DNA of 6,817 nucleotides from Planctomycetota bacterium (GTDB lineage: Bacteria; Planctomycetota; B129-G9): positions 1 through 6,817 of the forward strand of contig JAUWEX010000060.1 in NCBI GenBank assembly GCA_030607235.1, read 5' to 3'. Position numbers and translations under genes: made by a program. This document shows, piece after piece, positions 1 to 6,210 of this stretch (within the stretch, counting starts at the first letter, position 1; every line of letters begins with the position of its first letter). Under the pieces are notes generated by a model. The model was not told the DNA's origin and searched no databases. It worked only from the letters and a program-made list of their open reading frames with translations.

Positions 1-1886
1 GCGAGATAATCCGCGCGCACGGGCGGGCGGAATATGCCAAGTTCGACCAGAAAGCGGCAGCGCTCTTTGCGCCCGTCGAAAAGAATCCCACCGCAGAGGG
101 CTGCCTTGAGGTAGTCAGACAATACCCCAACAGCATTGCCGCGCTCAAGTCGCTGGTTATGCTGGCCGGGATTTACGAAAAGCAGGATCGGAAGCCACAG
201 GCCGTCATGGCGCTCAAACGAGCCGCGCAGCGTTTTGAAGACGGAGCCGAACTGGCGGCAGCGCTGGTAATGCTGCAACGCCTCGCAATCGATATCGGCG
301 ACTACGACACGGCTCGTCGCGCGTTGGAGCGACTGGCTGCGATGCCTTCGGAAATGACGGGCGGTATCAAGGGCATAGGCGCGAACGCGACGGAATTCGC
401 CAGGATACAGACAGCCCTGATTGAGGCGCGGCTGGCGTCGGATCCCAAAGGCGTAAAGGCCAGCAAGGATGCGGTAATGAAAAAACTGGTTGATATTTCA
501 GGCCACGACCTTGGCAAAAAAATGCCGACAGACCTGCTGGATATCGACGGCTACCGCCCGAAATTCATGGCCGACAAGATTGTCGCACTGCGCGGCGGCA
601 TGGTACAGTGTCTGGATGTCAATACGGGCAAGGCCCTGTGGTCGTTCACCCCTAAGCGGGCGTGGCTGGGGCTGGAGATCGTCATTGATAAAAAAAGCGG
701 AAAGTCCGCCTGCAAGGTCTATCCGGGCGGCGTTGCGGCCAAGGCCGGCATCGCCAACGGAGACGTCCTGACGCGCGTAAACGGCAGGCACACAAGAGAC
801 GCCCGCAGCCTGAATAGGGTCTTGGACCAGATCAGGCCCGGCCAGAAGGTGACCGTGGAGTACACGCGCAACGGCAATGCCCTCAAGGCCGCCCTCGTCG
901 CCCAACAGGCGCCCGCCGTAATAACCCCCCAGCCGCTCAAGACCTACTTTGGCGCAAGCGGAAAACTGATACTACATTATTCGAACGGCATATATACCAT
1001 CGACGTTCACACCGGAAAGACAATACCCTCTGCAATCCAGAAAGCCATTACCGGCTCGCGCGACCTCGTCTTTACCAGTAAAATCCGCGACAGCCACACC
1101 ACCATAACACTGATACACACCCCGACCGGCAAGATAGCGGCACAGTTTCCCCTGATCGCATCCAAACACCATATCAGGAACGTTTCGCTGGCCGGCGACA
1201 ACCTTATCGTAAAGAGGTATCTCGGCATGGGGAGCGGGATCGTTGAAATATACGACATCGTTACCGGCGAGGTGCGCTTTGTGAAGAATGTTGGCCACAG
1301 CGGTTCCTTCTTTGTTGCAGGCAATCGCATCGTCGGGCATTCCATCTCCCCCAACCGTCTTCAGGAGAACCAACAGGAAGTAACCGACCTGCAAACTGGC
1401 CGCAAGATTGCGGACAAAGACGGAAAGTTCTTCCCCGAGTATGATGCCCGTCCTATGGGCAGGCTGCTGTACTTGGTTAACGACAGCAAAACTGTTATCA
1501 TCGACGGCGACACCACCAAAATACTTTACAGCGGCAAGACCGACAACTCCTGTTTCATGATGGCAGATGATAAACTACTAAAGATATCGCCCAACAACAC
1601 TATCACTGCCATAGACATCAACAGCGGCAAGACCGCATGGAGCACTCGATATGCCGCGAGAGGCCCCCTGCAAAGTCGCATGATCGCCGGCGGACAAATC
1701 GTGCTGTGCCACAATCAGGGCCGGGAGATATCCCTAAACATAATTGACATTGACACGGGCAAGCAAGTAATCAATATCACTAAGACCCTCAGCGGCAGCG
1801 GCAAGGTCCGTGTAACAATAGCAGGCAATAAATTATGCGTACTCTTTGGTGGAACGATATACGTTCTGGACGAAAAACCACAATAA
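1..1886 (+). CDS. TPR / PQQ-like β-propeller protein with inserted PDZ domain (5' partial)
   Basis: The frame is open through the left edge (first full codon at base 3), so the true start and any signal peptide lie outside; the ATG at 159 is internal. The visible part is about 627 residues. TPR-like helix pairs lie at about nt 30-350 (for example LAGIYEKQ and GDYDTARRALERL). A β-propeller follows, with D-x-x-TG-K type PQQ-like repeats near nt 612, 999, 1113, 1251, 1383, 1500, 1611 and 1746. Between the first and second repeat, nt 660-908 encode an HtrA-like PDZ domain: carboxylate loop WLGL, then YPGGVAAKAGIANGDVLTRVNG and a closing VTVEYTRNG strand. The family usually acts in the periplasm or at the cell surface as a scaffold or binder. 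The PQQ-like name describes the fold and does not imply quinone binding, and no catalytic residues are recognisable. The downstream gene is a paralogue 19 bp away, so co-transcription is likely. Domain calls are firm; function is unknown. Confidence 0.85.
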   Translation, partial: EIIRAHGRAEYAKFDQKAAALFAPVEKNPTAEGCLEVVRQYPNSIAALKSLVMLAGIYEKQDRKPQAVMALKRAAQRFEDGAELAAALVMLQRLAIDIGDYDTARRALERLAAMPSEMTGGIKGIGANATEFARIQTALIEARLASDPKGVKASKDAVMKKLVDISGHDLGKKMPTDLLDIDGYRPKFMADKIVALRGGMVQCLDVNTGKALWSFTPKRAWLGLEIVIDKKSGKSACKVYPGGVAAKAGIANGDVLTRVNGRHTRDARSLNRVLDQIRPGQKVTVEYTRNGNALKAALVAQQAPAVITPQPLKTYFGASGKLILHYSNGIYTIDVHTGKTIPSAIQKAITGSRDLVFTSKIRDSHTTITLIHTPTGKIAAQFPLIASKHHIRNVSLAGDNLIVKRYLGMGSGIVEIYDIVTGEVRFVKNVGHSGSFFVAGNRIVGHSISPNRLQENQQEVTDLQTGRKIADKDGKFFPEYDARPMGRLLYLVNDSKTVIIDGDTTKILYSGKTDNSCFMMADDKLLKISPNNTITAIDINSGKTAWSTRYAARGPLQSRMIAGGQIVLCHNQGREISLNIIDIDTGKQVINITKTLSGSGKVRVTIAGNKLCVLFGGTIYVLDEKPQ

Positions 1887-1896
1887 CAACCACGGC

Positions 1897-1901
1897 AAGG
1901 A
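1897..1901 (+). promoter_or_regulatory. Ribosome binding site for the second propeller gene
   Basis: AAGGA lies 4 nt before the ATG at 1906 and only 1 nt before the ATG at 1903. Of the two adjacent in-frame ATGs, the spacing favours 1906. A further in-frame TTG at 1846 would overlap the previous gene by 41 bp and put about 20 polar residues ahead of the signal peptide, so it is disfavoured. Confidence 0.55.
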
Positions 1902-1905
1902 CATG

Positions 1906-4068
1906 ATGAAAAAACTAATCATCTGCGGGCTGGCGGCGGCGATGCTGACGCTTTGCACCAACCATGCCGAAATATACGGCAATAAAGGCCAACAAGAAAA
2001 GCCCAAAGAAGAAGTCCTCTACACGGGGTTTTTCCATACGGACAAAATGCTCCAGACGATGATGGACGAGGCCGAAAACCTGGCGGCGAAAGGCAGGCGC
2101 ACCGAGGCGGTCCTGCGGTACCGCGACTCGCTGCAATACGCGCTGGACATGGCCCCCGACGCAATGCAGCCGCTCTCCGACACGCCCGAAGACGGCATGA
2201 CGCGCTACATGCCGTGCAGCAGTTATTGCCTCGGCAAAATACTCGAGGCCGACGCCGCAACGCTGGCGGAATACCGCGACTCGGTCGAACACATCGCGGC
2301 GAAAAAATTCAAACAGGCGTCCCTGCGGCACAACGGCGCGGCGTTTATTGAAATCGGCCGGCGCTACCCGATGACGAAAAGCGGCACGGCAGCCACGGTC
2401 GCGGCGGGCGATATCGCGCGCGAAAACTGCGACTACCTGCGCGCGTCTCACTGCTACACAATCGCCCGGCGCGCTCACGCGGCGCTGCTTCAGACCGGCT
2501 ACACGACACGCTCGGAATACGCGGCTTTGATAGCGAAGGCCGCTTGGGTTTTCGGCGAGCGCAACGACAAGGCGGGGCTGCTCAATATCAAGGCTACGCT
2601 GGACGAAGACGAAAAACTGGCGCGGACCCGCACGACGATCGAAAGGGAACCCATCGAAATAAGCAAGATCGTCGATGAGGCTCTCGCCGCGATCAAGCCC
2701 GAAAAGCCCCTGCCCGAGGGCGACTATCCGACCTTCGGCGGCCGCAACTCGCGCGGCATGATGCAGGCGGACCCGCCCGCCGGCCTCAACGCCGTGGCCT
2801 GGCGGCACGAAGTCGAACACAAGCCCGCGCAGGAAAACCTGTATTTCGGCGATTACGAAAAAATGCACATCTCTCTGCGCAAGGCCTTTCTCACGCCCGA
2901 ACCGATCTTGCACGACGGCAGGCTGCTCGTAAACACCGGCCACTCGCTGATGACCATGAACGCCGCGGACGGCTCGGCGGTCTTCGGCGGCAAACTCACG
3001 GTCGCCGAGACCGAAAAAAGATTCGTGTCCAACATCAAACCCGCTGAATTTTGCGCGGTGCGCGACGGAAAAATCTTTCTGTCGGTCCACGCACGGATGC
3101 AAATCGGATGCATGATACACCAAGAACGCGCGATCGCCGCGCTGGACGCAAAAACCGGCAAGATACTCTGGCACAGCAAAGACAGCGGGATGCTGCCCAA
3201 CGAGGCGGCCTGCACCGCGCCGGTCGTCGCGGGCGACAACGTGATCTTCGCGTCGTGGACACGCGGCAAGGACAACAACCACTTCTACATGCTCTGCCTC
3301 GACGCGAAAAACGGAAAAATGAAATGGCGCCGCAAACTCGCCGGGGCCGTCAACTACGAGAACAAAGGCGCATCCGACATAATCGCCCTGAGCGGCAACA
3401 CCGCGGTGCTGGCGTCTTCGTGCGGGGCGATCTTCGGGATCGATATCAGTTACGGCGAAATTAAATGGGCCGTGAAATACGATCTGGATTACAGCAGATG
3501 TTACCGGGACCTCAAAATACCCACGACTCGACTGGCCCGCTATTGGTGCGTCAACAGCCCGGTCATCGTCAATGATTGCGCCATCTTCAGCCCGTTGTTT
3601 TCAGAACGCCTGCTGTGCCTCGAACTCGCGTCGGGCCGAACGCGCTGGACGTTGGACCTGCCGCGGTTCGACTACATCGCCGGAATCGACGGCGACAGGC
3701 TGTTCATTGTCAACGACGACGTGCTGGAATACGACATCCCCAGCGGCAAGATCGTTCGGCGCAGCCCTCTGTCAATCCCCGCTCCGGACACCCCCATTGA
3801 GGATATTCCCGCTCCGGCGGGCCGACCCGCGCTGACCAAAAACGCGCTCTACATTTCCACCCAAAAAGGGCTATACCGCTACGACCGCAAAACAAGGGAA
3901 ACCTCGAAAATCCTCGACTGGGCGAAGTACAACATGCAACCGGGTAATTTGCTGTGCTCAAAGGACCGGCTGTTCGTGGTGAATTTCAACGAAATAGTCG
4001 CCCTCGCCGCAAGCACCTCGCCGACCGGCGAAGAAGCGGCGCCGACCGGCGTATCTAGCGGGCGATAA
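1906..4068 (+). CDS. Exported TPR / PQQ-like β-propeller repeat protein
   Basis: 720 residues from the ATG at 1906. The N-terminus is a signal peptide: MKK, a hydrophobic run LIICGLAAAMLTLC, then a polar stretch with possible cleavage after NHA. LTLC resembles a lipobox but has Leu instead of Gly/Ala/Ser before Cys, so a lipoprotein is unlikely. Residues about 45-80 and 120-190 are α-helical and TPR-like. The propeller opens at about 274 with YPTFGGRNSRG, the usual start motif of planctomycete PQQ-like proteins. Repeats follow near 351, 413 (LDAKTGKILW), 465 (LDAKNGKMKW), 512 (IDISYGEIKW), 572, 609 and 659. The fold matches BamB-like propellers, but I see no specific sign of a BamB role. The mature part has about 14 Cys, unusual for an exported protein outside anaerobes. 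The 3' end overlaps the converging comF by 14 bp. The gene is probably in an operon with the upstream paralogue. Ligand and pathway are unknown. Confidence 0.87.
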   Translation: MKKLIICGLAAAMLTLCTNHAEIYGNKGQQEKPKEEVLYTGFFHTDKMLQTMMDEAENLAAKGRRTEAVLRYRDSLQYALDMAPDAMQPLSDTPEDGMTRYMPCSSYCLGKILEADAATLAEYRDSVEHIAAKKFKQASLRHNGAAFIEIGRRYPMTKSGTAATVAAGDIARENCDYLRASHCYTIARRAHAALLQTGYTTRSEYAALIAKAAWVFGERNDKAGLLNIKATLDEDEKLARTRTTIEREPIEISKIVDEALAAIKPEKPLPEGDYPTFGGRNSRGMMQADPPAGLNAVAWRHEVEHKPAQENLYFGDYEKMHISLRKAFLTPEPILHDGRLLVNTGHSLMTMNAADGSAVFGGKLTVAETEKRFVSNIKPAEFCAVRDGKIFLSVHARMQIGCMIHQERAIAALDAKTGKILWHSKDSGMLPNEAACTAPVVAGDNVIFASWTRGKDNNHFYMLCLDAKNGKMKWRRKLAGAVNYENKGASDIIALSGNTAVLASSCGAIFGIDISYGEIKWAVKYDLDYSRCYRDLKIPTTRLARYWCVNSPVIVNDCAIFSPLFSERLLCLELASGRTRWTLDLPRFDYIAGIDGDRLFIVNDDVLEYDIPSGKIVRRSPLSIPAPDTPIEDIPAPAGRPALTKNALYISTQKGLYRYDRKTRETSKILDWAKYNMQPGNLLCSKDRLFVVNFNEIVALAASTSPTGEEAAPTGVSSGR
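4019..4051 (-). terminator. Tandem-dyad hairpin beyond comF; candidate terminator without a U-tract
   Basis: The 12-mer CGCCGACCGGCG occurs at 4019-4030 and again at 4040-4051. Each copy is itself a dyad (CGCCG/CGGCG). Together they can fold into a 10-bp GC stem interrupted by one 2-nt AC/AC internal mismatch, with a 9-nt loop (4031-4039). On the minus strand the hairpin begins 3 nt after the comF stop, where a terminator would sit. No T-run follows, so intrinsic termination is uncertain. On the plus strand it is coding sequence (SPTGEEAAPTG). Confidence 0.35.
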
Positions 4069-4774
4069 CGGCGACCGAGACCCGTGAGGCACCGCCGCGG
4101 CGCAACATGCGGGCGCACTCCATCAATGTGCCGCCGGTCGTCATCACGTCATCCACCAGCAATACATGCCTTGCTTTCACATCGGCGGATTTTTTCAGCG
4201 CGAAGGCGTTGAGCAGATTCGTCCGCCGCTGCGGCGCGCTCAGGCGCATCTGCTGGGTCGTGCGGCGAATCCGGCGAAGACACGAAGCATACGGCAGGTC
4301 GAGCGCGCGGGCGAGTTTGCGGGCGAGAAGCGCGGACTGGTTGTAGCCGCGCCCGAAACGGCGCATCCAGTGCAGCGGAACCGGCACGACGAGGTCGATT
4401 TCGGCAGGCTCCATCCGAGCGGCGACCACTGCGGCGAGTTCTGCGGCGAGCGGCGCGGACAGGTGGGCGCGGCGGCCGAACTTCAGCGCGCGCACGAGCG
4501 TGCCCAGCGGCCCGTCGTAATCGCCGACGCTGACCGCCCGGTGGAAGTTGATATGCGACTCGTAACAGCGTGGACAGGCCACGGCGAGGTCGGGCGGGCG
4601 ACGCATCCCGGCGCCGCACCGCGGGCAGGCGTGCTCGGGCGACGCGATTGCGTCGAGGCAGTCGCGACAGAGCAACAGCGGGTGATGCGCGGTGGCCAAC
4701 CCGCCGCACGATAGACATACCGTCGGGTAGACGGGATTGAGGATTCGCGATAAAAGTCGCAGCACAGCGCTCAT
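4055..4774 (-). CDS. comF: ComF family phosphoribosyltransferase-like protein
   Basis: 239 residues, full length for the family. Two CxxC pairs form a zinc-ribbon-like N-terminus (C20/C23, C36/C39), and a second pair set follows (C50/C53, C67/C70). The hallmark YDGPLGTLVRALKF (86-99) leads into the type I phosphoribosyltransferase fold. VPLHW..R...RGYNQ (132-146) and a TTQQMRLS...R..N..NAF stretch (172-191) are classic ComF signatures. The PRPP-binding loop VLLVDDVMTTGGT (204-216) keeps both Asp residues. In transformable bacteria ComF/ComFC helps bring single-stranded DNA into the cytoplasm; elsewhere the role is unsettled and no substrate is established here. The start is the ATG in the ATGA overlap with the upstream permease stop. 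The frame stays open further upstream to 5146, but that part lies inside the permease gene and is not ComF-like. The 3' end overlaps the converging propeller gene. Confidence 0.93.
   Translation of the reverse strand: MSAVLRLLSRILNPVYPTVCLSCGGLATAHHPLLLCRDCLDAIASPEHACPRCGAGMRRPPDLAVACPRCYESHINFHRAVSVGDYDGPLGTLVRALKFGRRAHLSAPLAAELAAVVAARMEPAEIDLVVPVPLHWMRRFGRGYNQSALLARKLARALDLPYASCLRRIRRTTQQMRLSAPQRRTNLLNAFALKKSADVKARHVLLVDDVMTTGGTLMECARMLRRGGASRVSVAVIAR
4771..4774 (-). other. ATGA stop/start overlap coupling permease to comF
   Basis: On the minus strand the bases read ATGA: the TGA ends the permease and the ATG starts comF. A GAGGA motif (4787-4791) sits 12 nt before the ATG, rather far for an independent ribosome site. 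This suggests translation of comF by re-initiation. Confidence 0.8.
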
Positions 4775-6015
4775 TTGTCCCGTTTTTCCTCGCCAGGTTT
4801 TCCGCCCCCGGTTTGGGGTCGGAACTCCTCGCCGTATATCTCGAGGATCGCCACCAACAGCGCCGCTATCACCGGCCCGACGATGAAGCCCATCATCCCG
4901 AACATGAAGATGCCGCCGACGGTGGAGATAAAGACCAGCAGCGAGTGCAGGCCGGCCTTTTTGCCCACCAGCATCGGCCGCAGGATATTGTCCACCAGCG
5001 AAATCGGCAGGCTGATGCCGATGAGGAACAGTCCCTGCCAGATGTCGCCGAGGAGTATTTCGATTATGCCCACGGGCACCAGGATAATCCACGAGCCGAT
5101 CGGTATGATCGAGAAAAGGACCATCAGGATACCCAGCAGCAACCATGCCTCCACGCCGCAGATTTTGAGCGCGACCGCACCCAGCGCGCCCTGCGCCAGC
5201 GCTACCAGAAGCGTTCCCAGCACGGTCGCTTGGGCGATGGAGGTAAAACTACGAACGATTCTGTCTTCGTATTTGTCCTCGAGCGGGCTTATTTTGCGGA
5301 AATATCCGACCATTGCCGCACCGTCGCGGAAGAAGAAGAACATGGCAAAGAGGACGAAAAACATGTAGGCAATCAGCGATACGACGCTCTGCGAGGCGGA
5401 CACAACCAAGCCCGGCAGGACCTTGGCAATACTCGAAGCGGCTGTTTTGGCCGCGGCGATCAGGTCTTCGCGTTCTATTTCCAGTTGTTCGATCGTCGCT
5501 GCAACGTCTTCTTTGGTGATGCCGATTTTTTCGAGGATTTCGGAATTGAAAACGTTTTCGGCGCCCTCCGCTTCGATCCTGTCGTAGAATTTATTGACGT
5601 AATTGCCGGCGTTTTCGGAAAAATCGGCAGCCTGGCCGATGACGGCCTGGCCCAGCAGATAGGTGGGGTACAGCAACGCCAGCGTCAGCGTAATGCAGCA
5701 CACCAGCGAAGCCAGCCCTTTGCGACCGCGCATCAGCCGCAAAAGCACCTTGTAGTAAGGATAAAAGAGCGTCGCAAAAGTCGCAGCGAGCAGCAGCGGA
5801 ATCACGAACATTTCGACCATTTTGAAAAACACCACCCCCAGCAGCACCAACACCAGCAGCAGGAACCCCCGGCCCAGGCTAAAGGTATTGACCGGCGCGA
5901 AAGACCTGTTGCGGGGCGGGCGGCTGGAATAGCGCTTGCTTTTGGAATGTTGGGTGTAAGGTTTGCGCGGGCGTTTGTCGGGGCGGTTGTCCGGGCGATT
6001 GTTCTTTTCTTTCAT
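4771..6015 (-). CDS. AI-2E family transporter (TqsA/PerM-like permease)
   Basis: 414 residues with about eight hydrophobic segments (near 50-64, 69-88, 101-121, 203-229, 265-283, 291-318, 325-341 and 357-391), the usual layout of the AI-2E family, with a soluble region at 130-200. Family hallmarks are FFFFRDG (226-232), LAQGALGAVAL (273-283), IPIGSWI near 304, VDNILRPMLVGKKAGLH (341-357) and the closing GFIVGPVIAALLVAILEIY. Members include the E. coli autoinducer-2 exporter TqsA and cation/proton antiporters, so the family name does not fix the substrate; nothing here points to AI-2. The first 37 residues are an odd basic, Pro-rich tail with RPDNRPDKRPRKP, probably disordered. The ATG has a GGAG ribosome site 5 nt upstream. 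It is the first gene of a two-gene operon with comF and is divergent from ino1. Confidence 0.92.
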   Translation of the reverse strand: MKEKNNRPDNRPDKRPRKPYTQHSKSKRYSSRPPRNRSFAPVNTFSLGRGFLLLVLVLLGVVFFKMVEMFVIPLLLAATFATLFYPYYKVLLRLMRGRKGLASLVCCITLTLALLYPTYLLGQAVIGQAADFSENAGNYVNKFYDRIEAEGAENVFNSEILEKIGITKEDVAATIEQLEIEREDLIAAAKTAASSIAKVLPGLVVSASQSVVSLIAYMFFVLFAMFFFFRDGAAMVGYFRKISPLEDKYEDRIVRSFTSIAQATVLGTLLVALAQGALGAVALKICGVEAWLLLGILMVLFSIIPIGSWIILVPVGIIEILLGDIWQGLFLIGISLPISLVDNILRPMLVGKKAGLHSLLVFISTVGGIFMFGMMGFIVGPVIAALLVAILEIYGEEFRPQTGGGKPGEEKRDK

Positions 6016-6020
6016 GTGGT

Positions 6021-6024
6021 CTCC
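6021..6024 (-). promoter_or_regulatory. Ribosome binding site of the AI-2E permease
   Basis: On the minus strand GGAG is followed by 5 nt and the ATG ending at 6015. This spacing supports that start, even though the encoded N-terminal tail is unusual. Confidence 0.7.
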
Positions 6025-6059
6025 GTGTTCACAAAAGGCAGCCTTGGGACTTCGGCATC

Positions 6060-6088
6060 ACTATACGCAAAAAATTCCCGCCCGTAAA
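6060..6088 (-). promoter_or_regulatory. Putative σ70-type promoter for permease-comF
   Basis: On the minus strand, TTTACG (6088-6083) and TATAGT (6065-6060) are separated by 17 nt. They match the consensus hexamers at 4/6 and 5/6. Transcription would begin near 6052, leaving a leader of about 37 nt before the ATG. This is pattern-based only. Confidence 0.42.
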
Positions 6089-6105
6089 GCGCCGCGTTGC
6101 GAAAT

Positions 6106-6115
6106 CCGCCGGCGG
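6106..6115. repeat. 10-bp perfect palindrome in the divergent intergenic region
   Basis: CCGCCGGCGG equals its own reverse complement. It lies between the two predicted promoters, upstream of both -35 boxes, where a shared regulator could bind. In GC-rich DNA a 10-bp palindrome can arise by chance. Confidence 0.3.
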
Positions 6116-6132
6116 CACGGTGCGTTTTGTTC

Positions 6133-6159
6133 TTGACTTGCACTGCTCTATTATATAGT
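6133..6159 (+). promoter_or_regulatory. Putative promoter of ino1
   Basis: TTGACT (6133-6138) and TATAGT (6154-6159) each match consensus at 5/6, but the spacing is only 15 nt. The region is markedly AT-rich compared with its surroundings. On the opposite strand the same AT core contains a perfect TATAAT (6155-6150) but no good -35 box. The leader to the GTG start would be about 45 nt. Confidence 0.42.
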
Positions 6160-6168
6160 TTGACTTGC
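6133..6168 (+). repeat. 9-bp direct repeat flanking the ino1 -10 region
   Basis: TTGACTTGC occurs at 6133-6141 and 6160-6168, start to start 27 bp. The first copy contains the predicted -35 box and the second lies just downstream of the -10, so the pair brackets the core promoter. It could be an operator pair or coincidence. Confidence 0.35.
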
Positions 6169-6187
6169 TTTGAACAGAGCCGAATGC

Positions 6188-6200
6188 AAAGGAGTGGAGG
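6188..6200 (+). promoter_or_regulatory. Double Shine-Dalgarno of ino1 with a possible sequestering hairpin
   Basis: AAAGGAG (6188-6194) and GGAGG (6196-6200) stand back to back before the GTG at 6211, the second with 10-nt spacing. GGAG (6196-6199) can pair with CTCC (6203-6206) across a 3-nt loop, with two further G·U pairs possible below. This would hide the nearer site and shorten the effective distance from the farther one. Confidence 0.5.
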
Positions 6201-6210
6201 GTCTCCGTCT

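Noticed and set aside
1846..1905. Earlier TTG start for the second propeller gene
   Set aside because: Would overlap the previous gene and place about 20 polar residues before a clear signal peptide; AAGGA before ATG 1906 explains initiation better.
1939..1959. Lipobox (LTLC) in the second propeller protein
   Set aside because: Leu at the position before Cys does not fit the usual Gly/Ala/Ser requirement, and the surroundings fit an ordinary signal peptide.
1915..3282. 455-residue open frame on the minus strand, opposite the second propeller gene
   Set aside because: Arg/Val/Ala-rich with no recognisable domain. It mirrors the codon bias of a well-supported plus-strand gene with a signal peptide and PQQ-like repeats.
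4166..4714. 182-residue plus-strand open frame within comF
   Set aside because: No domain, and antisense to intact ComF motifs and zinc ligands.
4775..5146. Upstream 124-codon extension of the comF frame
   Set aside because: Lies wholly inside the permease gene in another frame, is not ComF-like, and the ATGA start gives the normal family length.
4813..6087. 424-residue plus-strand open frame opposite the AI-2E permease
   Set aside because: Composition is dominated by His, Gln, Arg and Asp, as expected from the complement of a membrane protein gene. The minus strand has clear family motifs, a ribosome site and a matched operon overlap.
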